In this document: positions 1 through 6,870 of the stretch, one piece after another
Position numbering within the stretch: the stretch's first letter is position 1
How the letters are laid out: each line of letters opens with the position of its first letter
Notes under the pieces: generated by a model
Databases searched by the model: none
Seen by the model: only the letters and a program-made list of their open reading frames with translations
What the model was told of the DNA's origin: nothing
Translations under genes and position numbers: made by a program
Source of the DNA: JAGQNK01 sp964573155
GTDB taxonomy: Bacteria > Patescibacteriota > Saccharimonadia > Saccharimonadales > JAGQNK01
Reading direction: 5' to 3'
DNA length: 11,304 bases
Assembly: GCA_964573155.1 (NCBI GenBank)
Contig: CAZNIN010000019.1
Span: forward strand, 1-11,304

Positions 1-288
1 CCGGATGGTGAGGAGGGCTTGAGTGTCGCAGAGAACTTCAATCCCGACCTGATACTCCTCGACATCATGATGCCCGTTATGGACGGCGCTGAGATGCTGG
101 AAAAACTCCGGCAAACGGATTGGGGAGCCAAAATACGTGTCATCATATTGACCAACCTCAGCAAAGATGAAGCCCCACATGGACTCCGTTTCCTGAACGT
201 CGATAGGTATATTGTCAAAGCCCATCACACACCAGCACAAGTTGTTGACATCGTTCGGGAAGTACTCGGACTACCGAAAGCGACCTAA
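1..288 (+). CDS. Single-domain response regulator (CheY-like receiver), 5' end outside the window
   Basis: The reading frame is open to base 1 and begins in the middle of a receiver domain (PDGEEGLSVAENF), so the true start lies upstream; the TTG at 19 is not the start. Visible receiver features are the phospho-acceptor Asp in LILLDIMMP, the conserved Thr in IILTN, and the conserved Lys in RYIVKA. The protein ends about 20 residues after that Lys with no DNA-binding or enzymatic output domain, so it should act by protein-protein contact or as a phosphate relay. A complete paralogue follows 32 bp downstream on the same strand. The cognate kinase is unknown; the PAS kinase at 4192-6195 is a candidate by proximity only. 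Confidence 0.9.
   Translation, partial: PDGEEGLSVAENFNPDLILLDIMMPVMDGAEMLEKLRQTDWGAKIRVIILTNLSKDEAPHGLRFLNVDRYIVKAHHTPAQVVDIVREVLGLPKAT
91..135 (+). repeat. 45-bp perfect direct repeat, copy 1 (inside the first receiver gene)
   Basis: These 45 bases are identical, including all third codon positions, to 513-557 in the next receiver gene. They encode the helix after the phosphorylation site (EMLEKLRQTDWGAKI). The sequence on both sides differs at many positions between the two genes, so the identity is a sharply bounded patch. Confidence 0.95.
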
Positions 289-320
289 ACTTATACGTTT
301 GTGCTAAACTGCTACATAGG

Positions 321-698
321 ATGAAAAACACCGTGAAAATAGCGATTATCGAAGATGATCAAGCCATTTCTCAGATGTACCGCATCAAGTTTGAAGCGGA
401 AGGTTATCAGGTTGAAACAGCAGAAAATGGTAAGCTCGGCTTGGAACTGGCCGAAGAAATGCAGCCCGACATCATGCTAGTCGACCTCATGATGCCGGAA
501 ATGAACGGTGACGAGATGCTGGAAAAACTCCGGCAAACGGATTGGGGAGCCAAAATAAAAGTTATCGTGCTCACCAACATGGGAGAACAAGAAGCGCCTG
601 ACATTATCAAGACTTTGGATGTGAGGCGCTTTATTGTTAAGGCGGAAATGACACCACGTCAAGTCGCCGAGATGGTCAAAAAAGAGCTAGCAGCGTAA
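321..698 (+). CDS. Single-domain response regulator (CheY-like receiver)
   Basis: This 125-residue protein is a complete stand-alone receiver domain. The acidic pair is D12-D13 (IIEDDQ), the phospho-acceptor is D55 (LVDLMMP), the switch Thr is T85 (VLTNM) and the invariant Lys is K107 (FIVKA). There is no output domain. It is a paralogue of the receiver that ends at 288; both carry TN instead of the more usual T/S-A after the switch Thr, and both share a VKA...TPxQV C-terminus. The ATG at 321 directly follows AGG with no usable spacing. GTG at 333 is an alternative start that would keep the first beta strand. The stop is 10 bp before the murD-like gene, so they are probably co-transcribed. 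Function beyond phospho-signalling cannot be assigned. Confidence 0.93.
   Translation: MKNTVKIAIIEDDQAISQMYRIKFEAEGYQVETAENGKLGLELAEEMQPDIMLVDLMMPEMNGDEMLEKLRQTDWGAKIKVIVLTNMGEQEAPDIIKTLDVRRFIVKAEMTPRQVAEMVKKELAA
513..557 (+). repeat. 45-bp perfect direct repeat, copy 2 (inside the second receiver gene)
   Basis: This is the second copy of the patch at 91-135. It covers the corresponding codons of the paralogous gene, so it is an in-register shared segment and not an inserted element. Confidence 0.95.
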
Positions 699-708
699 AA
701 TACGTCTG

Positions 709-2037
709 ATGAAGATAGCGATTTTAGGTTTTGCCGGCCAAGGCCAGTCTGCGTATCATTACTGGAACACGCCGGAAAATGAAATAACAATTTGCGATTC
801 CAACGCAAACACCTCTGTTCCTGATGGCACTCAATCACAGCTCGGAGCAGATTATCTCCAGGATCTTGACCAATTTGAAATGCTCATCCGTACACCAGCT
901 CTTCATCCGAGGCAAATCCAAGAAGCAAACCCAGATAGCCCTGACATATTAGATAAAGTCTGGACCAATACCAACGAATTCCTAAAAGCCAGCCCCACAA
1001 GAAATATCATCGGCGTTACCGGAACCAAAGGCAAGGGCACCACCTCTACACTGGTAACACGTATGCTTGATGCCGCCGGCTTCCGCGTACATCTGGGTGG
1101 TAATATAGGAATTCCGCCACTTGATCTGTTATCGAACAGCATCCAGCCTGATGACTGGGTCGTACTGGAACTTGCCAATTTCCAGCTCATTGATTTGCAA
1201 TCTTCTCCTCACATTGCGGCTTGTTTGATGATTGAACCAGAACACTTGAACTGGCACGCCGATGTCGATGAGTATGTCGAAGCCAAACGCCAGCTTTTTG
1301 CGCACCAGGCAGAAAACGATATAGCTGTTTACTACGCTGAGAATAATTACTCGAAAGCAATTGCCGAATCCAGCCAAGGCCTGACTATTCCTTATATGAG
1401 TGATCCCGGCGCATACGTCGAAGAGAACACAGCCGGAGAGGGGTACATAACCATTGACGGACAAAAGATATGTGATACTCGAGACATCCAGCTCCTCGGT
1501 AAGCATAACTGGCAAAACGTCTGCGCAGCAATTACCATCGTGTGGAATATTACCCAGGATATCGAGGCGATCCAAAAAGCCATTAAAAGTTTCCGTGGTC
1601 TGCCGCACCGTCTGGAAAAAGTCCGCGAAGTAGATGGCGTAGCGTATTACAATGACTCCTTTTCCGCTGCCCCCGGAGCAACCATTGCCGCGATAGAAGC
1701 AATACCAGGAACCAAAGTACTTATTGTCGGCGGTGTAGACAAGAATCTTGATTTGAACGAACTCGCTCGCAGTATCCTTCTCCATAAGGAAGATATTTAC
1801 CGGGTTATTGTGATTGGCGAAGTAGGCCACAAGCTCGAGAAGACGCTAACCAGCCATGGCATCACGAGCTACGACATACTGAAAGATGTAAACATGCAGG
1901 AAATTGTTGCTCATGCGCGCGAAGTAGCTAGAAGCGGCGACAATGTCATCTTGTCTCCCGGCACATCGAGTTTCGACATGTTTAAAAACTTTGAAGATCG
2001 CGGTACGCAGTTTAAAAGCGCGGTAAATGCATTATGA
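709..2037 (+). CDS. murD2: MurD2-type ligase: UDP-MurNAc-L-Ala--L-glutamate ligase (predicted)
   Basis: This 442-residue protein has the three-part Mur ligase layout. The N-terminal Rossmann-like nucleotide-sugar domain begins IAILGFAGQG. The ATP P-loop is GTKGKGTT (105-112), followed by LELANFQL and EHLNWH, the counterparts of the Mg/substrate segments of MurD. The C-terminal domain carries GLPHRLE, GGVDK (K345) and SPGTSSFDMFKNFEDRG (416 onwards), which align with the MurD C-terminus. The classical MurD signature NDSKATN reads NDSFSAA here (315-321). Because the next gene is MurL and overlaps by ATGA, I infer the MurD2 activity known from Xanthomonas oryzae: cytoplasmic, ATP-dependent addition of L-Glu rather than D-Glu. 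An ordinary MurD using D-Glu remains possible from sequence alone. The ATG has little SD and lies 10 bp after the receiver gene. Confidence 0.88.
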   Translation: MKIAILGFAGQGQSAYHYWNTPENEITICDSNANTSVPDGTQSQLGADYLQDLDQFEMLIRTPALHPRQIQEANPDSPDILDKVWTNTNEFLKASPTRNIIGVTGTKGKGTTSTLVTRMLDAAGFRVHLGGNIGIPPLDLLSNSIQPDDWVVLELANFQLIDLQSSPHIAACLMIEPEHLNWHADVDEYVEAKRQLFAHQAENDIAVYYAENNYSKAIAESSQGLTIPYMSDPGAYVEENTAGEGYITIDGQKICDTRDIQLLGKHNWQNVCAAITIVWNITQDIEAIQKAIKSFRGLPHRLEKVREVDGVAYYNDSFSAAPGATIAAIEAIPGTKVLIVGGVDKNLDLNELARSILLHKEDIYRVIVIGEVGHKLEKTLTSHGITSYDILKDVNMQEIVAHAREVARSGDNVILSPGTSSFDMFKNFEDRGTQFKSAVNAL

Positions 2038-3320
2038 GTCAGAGTAAATACCGCCAGTTTATTTTCAAGGATTATCAGTTTGACGAGAACGCGAAAGAGC
2101 TCGTACTAAGCTATGGAATGGATGAGGCGCTGGAATTCACTGAAACGTACCGTTTTAACTTTGAGTTCGCGGAGTATGATCACAAGGTCCTCAAACGAGC
2201 TATTGAAAATCTCTTTTTTATGGCTGGCGTGTCATATTACAAAATGTACATACCGCCAGAAATCATTATTAAGAAAGGTTCACTTGATGAGCCGACAGCA
2301 GCATTCTTTGGCAAGACGTACCAACGTGGCCTGGGCGAATTCTGGTACGTGAACCAACTGGATCCAAAAACACCCATTGAATTCCCTGTTACTGCTACAA
2401 TGTTGCAAAATAATACAGCCAGTGGAAACGGCGCCTTGGTTGGAGTGGGCGGAGGTAAGGATTCGCTCGTTAGCATCGAGCTCCTCCGAAATAATGAAAC
2501 CAACCTGACCACATGGAGCCTCAACCACAAAGAACAGCTATCGCCGCTCGTCGAACGTATAGGCTTGCCGCATCTGTGGGTCGAACGAACCTGGGACCCC
2601 AAGGTACAGGAGCTAAACGAACAAGACGCACTGAATGGTCATGTGCCAATTTCGGCGATCCTGGCCTGCGTCGGAACAGTGACAGCCGTCTTGGCCGGCA
2701 AGCGAGATGTCGTGATGTCGAACGAACAGTCAGCCAATGAAGCGACTCTTACATACCAAGGAGTTGCCATAAATCACCAGTACTCAAAATCTCAGGAGTT
2801 TGAGCAGGATTACCAAGCTTTGCTTATCAGGCACTTTGGTGATTCACTCCGGTATTACTCCCTCCTTCGCCCGCTCAGTGAACTACGTATAGCTGAAATT
2901 TTTGCGAAGAAAGCTTTTTCCCAATACAAAGATGTGTTTAGCTCATGCAATCGTGCTTATACCTTACAAAGCAATCGAATGTCATGGTGTGGCGAGTGTC
3001 CAAAATGTGCGTTCACTTTCCTAGCATTAACTCCATTCATCCCCAGGGAAGAGCTGGAAAAACTATGGGGCGGGAAAAACCTATTGATGGAACCCGACCT
3101 TGAAACCACCTACAAACAACTACTGGGCATCAACGCCGATAAACCGCTCGAATGTGTTGGAGAAATTCGCGAATCACGGGCAGCAATGACAATGGCACAG
3201 CAACAATACCTAGAACTCCTTCATTATCATTTTGACCTACCAACTGACTATAACTTCAGAACAATGCAGCAAAGTAGCATGCCGGAAGAAATGCTACGCC
3301 TGCTAATTACACAGGTGTAG
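2034..3320 (+). CDS. murL: MurL: UDP-N-acetylmuramoyl-L-alanyl-L-glutamate epimerase
   Basis: This 428-residue cytoplasmic protein matches the MurL family as I know it. MurL converts UDP-MurNAc-L-Ala-L-Glu to the D-Glu form, consuming ATP and releasing AMP and pyrophosphate. Visible features are a PP-loop-like ATP motif GGGKDS (139-144), the segment NGHVPISAI (201-209), SNEQSANE (229-236) and a cysteine cluster SCNRAYT...WCGECPKC (C305, C319, C322, C325) that could hold a metal. The ATG overlaps the murD2 stop codon (ATGA), so translation is probably coupled. Its 3' end overlaps convergent folD by 14 bp. The pair would supply D-Glu in peptidoglycan without a glutamate racemase (MurI). The roles of the individual motifs are inference. 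Confidence 0.88.
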   Translation: MSQSKYRQFIFKDYQFDENAKELVLSYGMDEALEFTETYRFNFEFAEYDHKVLKRAIENLFFMAGVSYYKMYIPPEIIIKKGSLDEPTAAFFGKTYQRGLGEFWYVNQLDPKTPIEFPVTATMLQNNTASGNGALVGVGGGKDSLVSIELLRNNETNLTTWSLNHKEQLSPLVERIGLPHLWVERTWDPKVQELNEQDALNGHVPISAILACVGTVTAVLAGKRDVVMSNEQSANEATLTYQGVAINHQYSKSQEFEQDYQALLIRHFGDSLRYYSLLRPLSELRIAEIFAKKAFSQYKDVFSSCNRAYTLQSNRMSWCGECPKCAFTFLALTPFIPREELEKLWGGKNLLMEPDLETTYKQLLGINADKPLECVGEIRESRAAMTMAQQQYLELLHYHFDLPTDYNFRTMQQSSMPEEMLRLLITQV

Positions 3321-4125
3321 AGATATCAGAGTTACGGGCAGCACGGATGACGTTTTCAAATAACGCGCAGACTGTTAGTGGCCCAACGCCACCTTTGGCT
3401 GGTGTGATTGTCAGGTCGTCTCTTTCGTAAACTTCTGGCGCAACATCTCCAACCGTTTTACCGTCTTCACTCGCTACGCCAGCATCTACCACCACAGCTC
3501 CTTGTTTTATCATGGCTGGATAGAGGATGGCTGGGCTACCTGTCGCCGTAATGATTACATCTGCCGTAATGGTGTGAGTCGACAAATCCTCAACTTCTCT
3601 GCTTACGACCTCAACATCATGGCCCGAGTTTTTTAGAATTTTTTCCAAAGGCGCCCCCACTAGTTTGCCGCGCCCTATCAGCAAAATTTTTCTGCCCTCA
3701 AGGCTGACATTGTAACCTGCCAGTAGCCACAAAATAGCCATTGGCGTAGCAGGATCAAAATCTGGCGCATTTCCAAGTGCATCGACATCTTTCTTTGAGG
3801 ACACCATGTTTACGATAGCATCAGTTTCTTCTGGATTAACGAGGGGTAGCTGCACGATGATACCATGCACCGAATCGTCGGCATTAAGTTTTTGCAATAA
3901 TTTTGCAATTTCAGTTTGCGTAACTTTATAATGATCCACCTCGATCAAGATATCCGCACCGTACTTTTTCTTGAGCCGTACGTACGTATCTATAACTGGA
4001 TCATCTATGCATTGAACAATCGCGAGTTTCGGCACTACACCCATCGCCTGTCGTAAACTGCGTACCTCATGCGCCTGCCGTTCTTTAATAAATCCTGCGA
4101 GTTCTTTACCATTTAGCAATTTCAT
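3307..4125 (-). CDS. folD: FolD: methylenetetrahydrofolate dehydrogenase / methenyltetrahydrofolate cyclohydrolase
   Basis: This bifunctional cytoplasmic enzyme of one-carbon metabolism makes 10-formyl-THF from 5,10-methylene-THF with NAD(P)+. From ATG 4125 it is 272 residues, close to the family norm of about 280. Conserved features are TYVRLKKK with the catalytic Tyr48 and Lys52, VHGIIVQLPL (86-95), KDVDALGN (112-119, usually KDVDGF), the nucleotide-binding IGRGKLVGAP (150-159), ITATGSP, VVDAGVA, GDVAPE and the C-terminal TPAKGGVGPLT (241-251). The frame is open further upstream to 4212, but that extension has no FolD similarity and would overlap the divergent kinase gene, so MKLLNGKEL is the natural start. 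The SD is weak (TTACGG). The C-terminus overlaps the end of murL on the opposite strand. Confidence 0.95.
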   Translation of the reverse strand: MKLLNGKELAGFIKERQAHEVRSLRQAMGVVPKLAIVQCIDDPVIDTYVRLKKKYGADILIEVDHYKVTQTEIAKLLQKLNADDSVHGIIVQLPLVNPEETDAIVNMVSSKKDVDALGNAPDFDPATPMAILWLLAGYNVSLEGRKILLIGRGKLVGAPLEKILKNSGHDVEVVSREVEDLSTHTITADVIITATGSPAILYPAMIKQGAVVVDAGVASEDGKTVGDVAPEVYERDDLTITPAKGGVGPLTVCALFENVIRAARNSDISTPV

Positions 4126-4178
4126 CCGTAACAGCGTATCAGAATTAGCGTCAAGGATACAGACTTTGCCCCTTCGCA

Positions 4179-4185
4179 TATAATA
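4179..4185 (+). promoter_or_regulatory. Divergent -10 region between folD and the PAS kinase
   Basis: TATAAT at 4179-4184 ends 7 bases before the GTG at 4192, so transcription would begin at or next to the start codon (leaderless kinase mRNA). Read on the other strand, the same bases give TATTAT (4185-4180), which could serve folD with a leader of roughly 45 bases. No convincing -35 box is visible on either side. Confidence 0.5.
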
Positions 4186-4191
4186 GTAGTT

Positions 4192-6195
4192 GTGGCTAGA
4201 AATAAGCAGCAAAATACATCACGATCAGACTCAGACTCCTTAAACAAGTTACGCACGAGCGAGGGGCGGTATCAGTATTTCATTCAAAATAGCAGTGAAG
4301 GTATATGGCGTGTTGAACTTACTGAGCCCGTCTCAACCAAGCTTTCTACCAAAGAACAAGTCAAGCGTATCTTTGAGCATGCATATCTGGCAGAAGCAAA
4401 CCAGTCATTTGCCTCTATGTATGGAGTCAAATCTGTAGATGATTTGTTAGGTCGGCCCTTGAGAGAACTGCTTATCGAAGATGATCCGACGAATATCGAG
4501 TACCTGTCGGCTTTTATCAAATCGGGGTACAAGCTTTCGGGGGCTGAATCACGCGAAAGAGCAATCGACGGCAGTGAGAAGATTTTTCTAAATAGTCTTG
4601 TCGGGCATATCGAAAATGAGCATATTACCCGTGCATGGGGGACTCAATCTGATATTACCGAGGAGTATCGCATCGTGGAAGCATTGCGGCGCAGCGAGGA
4701 ACGCCTAAAGCTTGCGCTCGATGCTACTCACATGGGGCTTTGGGAGTGGGATGCTGCCACAAACGAACTTATGTGGACTGACGAGCTGAAGCGGTTGTTT
4801 GGCCTCGATCCGCAAGAGGATATCACGTATCAACGTTATATCGAACTAATCCACCCAGAGGATCGACAAGCACTAACAACTGCCGTTGACCGCGCTATGC
4901 AGGATGGCAAACCCTACACTATTGAGCACCGCGTAGGTAGGGACGACGATACACGTTGGCTCATGTGCAAGGGACGGGCATATAAAAAAGACGGTAAAGT
5001 CGTACGGATGGTCGGCATTACCATGGACATCGATCAGCGTAAAAAAGCCGAAGTAAAGGCAATCGAAAGCGAAGAACGGTTCAGGAACATGGCTGATATG
5101 GCACCTGTCTTGATATGGGTTGCTGATACAACCAAATCTCTAACGTATTTCAATAAGCCATGGCGGGACTTTACAGGTCGCAAGCCAGAGGAAGACCTAG
5201 GGGAAGGGTGGAAAGAAGTTATCCATCCAGATGACTTAAGCTACTGCGTACTGGTGTATCATTCGGCTTTCGACAACCGTGAGTCATATCGTATGGAATA
5301 TCGCGTGCGGCGATACGATGGTAAATATTTATGGATGTTGGACAAAGGCGCGCCAAGATATGCGCCAAACGGAGACTTCCTGGGCTTTGTCGGTTCGATG
5401 GTGGAGGTGGAAGAAATAAAAACCACAAAAAAGCGTCAAAAAGAACTCGAAGAGGTCAACCGAAAGCTGAAGCAGCAAAGCGAACAACTCATTGAACTTA
5501 GCAAATCAAAGGACGAGTTCATCTCCCTAGCCTCTCATCAGCTACGCACTCCTGCTACTGGAGTCAAGCAGTACATTGGCATGCTTCTGCAGGGCTTCGG
5601 CGGTGAGCTCACTTCGGAGCAAACAAAAATGCTTCAAACCGCCTACGAAAGCAATGAGCGACAACTACGCATCATAGACGACCTCCTGAAGGTCGCTCAC
5701 ATCGACGCCGGTAAAGTAACGCTCGTACGTGAAAAGACTGACCTCGTGAAGCTTACACGGGACGTGCTAGAGGAGCAAGCAGACACGTTTAAAAACAGGG
5801 GCCAGCGCGTTAGCTTGGAAACGAAACATCGACAAATTACCGCCCAAATTGACACCGAACGAATCCGCATGGTTCTCGAGAATCTAATCGACAACGCAAG
5901 CAAATATACACCCGAGGGCAAGAATATAGTTATCACTTTAGCGAGAACCCCCCGCAAAGTAACCATAGCCGTAAAAGACGAGGGTGTCGGTATCGCCAAA
6001 AGTGATATACCGCGTCTTTTCCATAAGTTTTCGCGTATTGACAATGCACTCTCTACCTTGGTCGGCGGCACCGGTCTTGGCCTGTACTGGGTTAAAAAAA
6101 TCGTGACACTACACAACGGCACGATCGATCTAGAGTCGTCCCCAAACAAAGGCTCCACATTTCTTATTACGTTACCTCGAAAAGAAAACGAGTAG
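4192..6195 (+). CDS. Soluble PAS-PAS-PAS sensor histidine kinase
   Basis: This 667-residue kinase has no transmembrane segment or signal peptide, so it should sense a cytoplasmic signal. The order is a divergent PAS domain (about 22-155), PAS 2 with PAC (about 170-283, IHPEDR and EHRVGRDDDTRWL), PAS 3 with PAC (about 292-408, VIHPDDL and YRVRRYDGKYLW), a short coiled coil (about 409-440), HisKA with H449 in ASHQLRTP, then a HATPase domain. The HATPase domain has N568 (DNASKY), G1 box D596 (DEGVGI) and G2 box GTGLG (626-630), so it looks catalytically intact. No heme- or flavin-binding signature is evident and the ligand is unknown. It starts at GTG 4192 directly after a -10 box. No response regulator is adjacent; the receivers at 1-698 are possible partners. 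Confidence 0.93.
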   Translation: MARNKQQNTSRSDSDSLNKLRTSEGRYQYFIQNSSEGIWRVELTEPVSTKLSTKEQVKRIFEHAYLAEANQSFASMYGVKSVDDLLGRPLRELLIEDDPTNIEYLSAFIKSGYKLSGAESRERAIDGSEKIFLNSLVGHIENEHITRAWGTQSDITEEYRIVEALRRSEERLKLALDATHMGLWEWDAATNELMWTDELKRLFGLDPQEDITYQRYIELIHPEDRQALTTAVDRAMQDGKPYTIEHRVGRDDDTRWLMCKGRAYKKDGKVVRMVGITMDIDQRKKAEVKAIESEERFRNMADMAPVLIWVADTTKSLTYFNKPWRDFTGRKPEEDLGEGWKEVIHPDDLSYCVLVYHSAFDNRESYRMEYRVRRYDGKYLWMLDKGAPRYAPNGDFLGFVGSMVEVEEIKTTKKRQKELEEVNRKLKQQSEQLIELSKSKDEFISLASHQLRTPATGVKQYIGMLLQGFGGELTSEQTKMLQTAYESNERQLRIIDDLLKVAHIDAGKVTLVREKTDLVKLTRDVLEEQADTFKNRGQRVSLETKHRQITAQIDTERIRMVLENLIDNASKYTPEGKNIVITLARTPRKVTIAVKDEGVGIAKSDIPRLFHKFSRIDNALSTLVGGTGLGLYWVKKIVTLHNGTIDLESSPNKGSTFLITLPRKENE

Positions 6196-6225
6196 CCAAC
6201 GCATACTCTTATCGTAGACCTGTGC

Positions 6226-6267
6226 AAGACCAAAATAGTTACATACCTAAACAAATAAATTGGTCTT
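6226..6267. repeat. 8-bp inverted repeat overlapping a -35 region
   Basis: AAGACCAA (6226-6233) and TTGGTCTT (6260-6267) are perfect inverted repeats separated by 26 bases. The right arm covers the putative -35 hexamer TTGGTC of the next gene. It could be an operator or a weak hairpin downstream of the kinase gene; there is no T-tract after it. Confidence 0.4.
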
Positions 6268-6289
6268 ATAGCATAAGTAGTGTTATGAT
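6260..6289 (+). promoter_or_regulatory. Promoter of the secreted LysM-like protein gene
   Basis: An extended -10 element, TG-T-TATGAT, lies at 6281-6289, with a partial -35 TTGGTC at 6260-6265 and an 18-bp spacer. Predicted transcription starts near 6296, giving a leader of about 40 bases with a purine-rich SD (GAGAGG, 6321-6326) 10 bases before the ATG. Confidence 0.6.
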
Positions 6290-6336
6290 TTTATCCATAA
6301 ACAAAATAAGGTGGGGATAAGAGAGGGTTTTATACA

Positions 6337-6807
6337 ATGAAACTTATTGCAAACCTAAAACTTGTAGCAGCTTTCGCCCTATTGGCCGCAATACCATTTG
6401 CAGCTGGCGTATACACTGAGCAAGCCTCCGCCCAGCAACAAAACAATCAGTCTCAGGAGCAGCAGGAAGAATCCAAAGAAGAAAACGAGCAAAGCGATAA
6501 CTACAAATATACTGCCCAGACCGACGACTCTTACTCGCTGATGGCACGCAAAGCCATACAAACATATGGAATCAACAATAACGTCAACCTCAGTCAAGCG
6601 CAGATCATATACGCAGAAACAATGCTCACTCAAGAGGCCGGTTCACCAGAACTTATCGAAGGCCAGTCGGTGAATATTCAACAAACCACTGTCAAGAACT
6701 GGATTGAGAAGGCGCAGAAGCTTTCAGAAGCCGACGAAGCAGCTTGGAACGAATACACAGCAGGTGTTGATTTTAACACCGATAATGTTGGCGAAGTCAA
6801 AGAATAG
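6337..6807 (+). CDS. Secreted small protein with divergent LysM-like domain
   Basis: This is a 156-residue exported protein. The N-terminus is a typical signal peptide: basic start, hydrophobic core at about 7-25, and a likely signal peptidase I site after ASA (residue 32). A low-complexity Gln/Glu/Ser/Asn linker follows (about 33-55). Residues 58-114 resemble a LysM peptidoglycan-binding motif: YTAQTDDSYSLMARKAI at the start, a central SQAQIIYAE where LysM usually has an IxxAN segment, and LIEGQSVNI at the end. It is longer and more divergent than a standard 44-50 residue LysM. The rest is an acidic helical tail. Expected role is cell-wall or surface association; the LysM call is by eye and moderate. 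It has its own promoter and SD and ends before a strong hairpin. Confidence 0.8.
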   Translation: MKLIANLKLVAAFALLAAIPFAAGVYTEQASAQQQNNQSQEQQEESKEENEQSDNYKYTAQTDDSYSLMARKAIQTYGINNNVNLSQAQIIYAETMLTQEAGSPELIEGQSVNIQQTTVKNWIEKAQKLSEADEAAWNEYTAGVDFNTDNVGEVKE

Positions 6808-6822
6808 ACATCAGCCCTGATA

Positions 6823-6854
6823 GTAAACACACCCAGCTGACCGGGTGTGTTTAC
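6823..6854. terminator. 12-bp hairpin between convergent genes
   Basis: GTAAACACACCC (6823-6834) pairs perfectly with GGGTGTGTTTAC (6843-6854) around an 8-base loop. It lies between the stops of the secreted protein gene (6807, +) and the PAS gene (6871, -), where a shared terminator is expected. No T-tract follows on either strand, so it is either a bidirectional terminator of atypical form or an RNA 3'-end stabiliser. Confidence 0.7.
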
Positions 6855-6870
6855 GCTATAGGAACGGATA

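Noticed and set aside
1129..1830. 233-codon open frame on the minus strand inside murD2
   Set aside because: It is fully antisense to a gene with clear Mur ligase motifs, has no SD, and its translation shows no recognisable domain.
5697..6254. 185-codon open frame on the minus strand over the kinase catalytic domain
   Set aside because: It is antisense to an intact HisKA/HATPase region, and its Ser/Arg/Thr-rich composition is typical of shadow frames.
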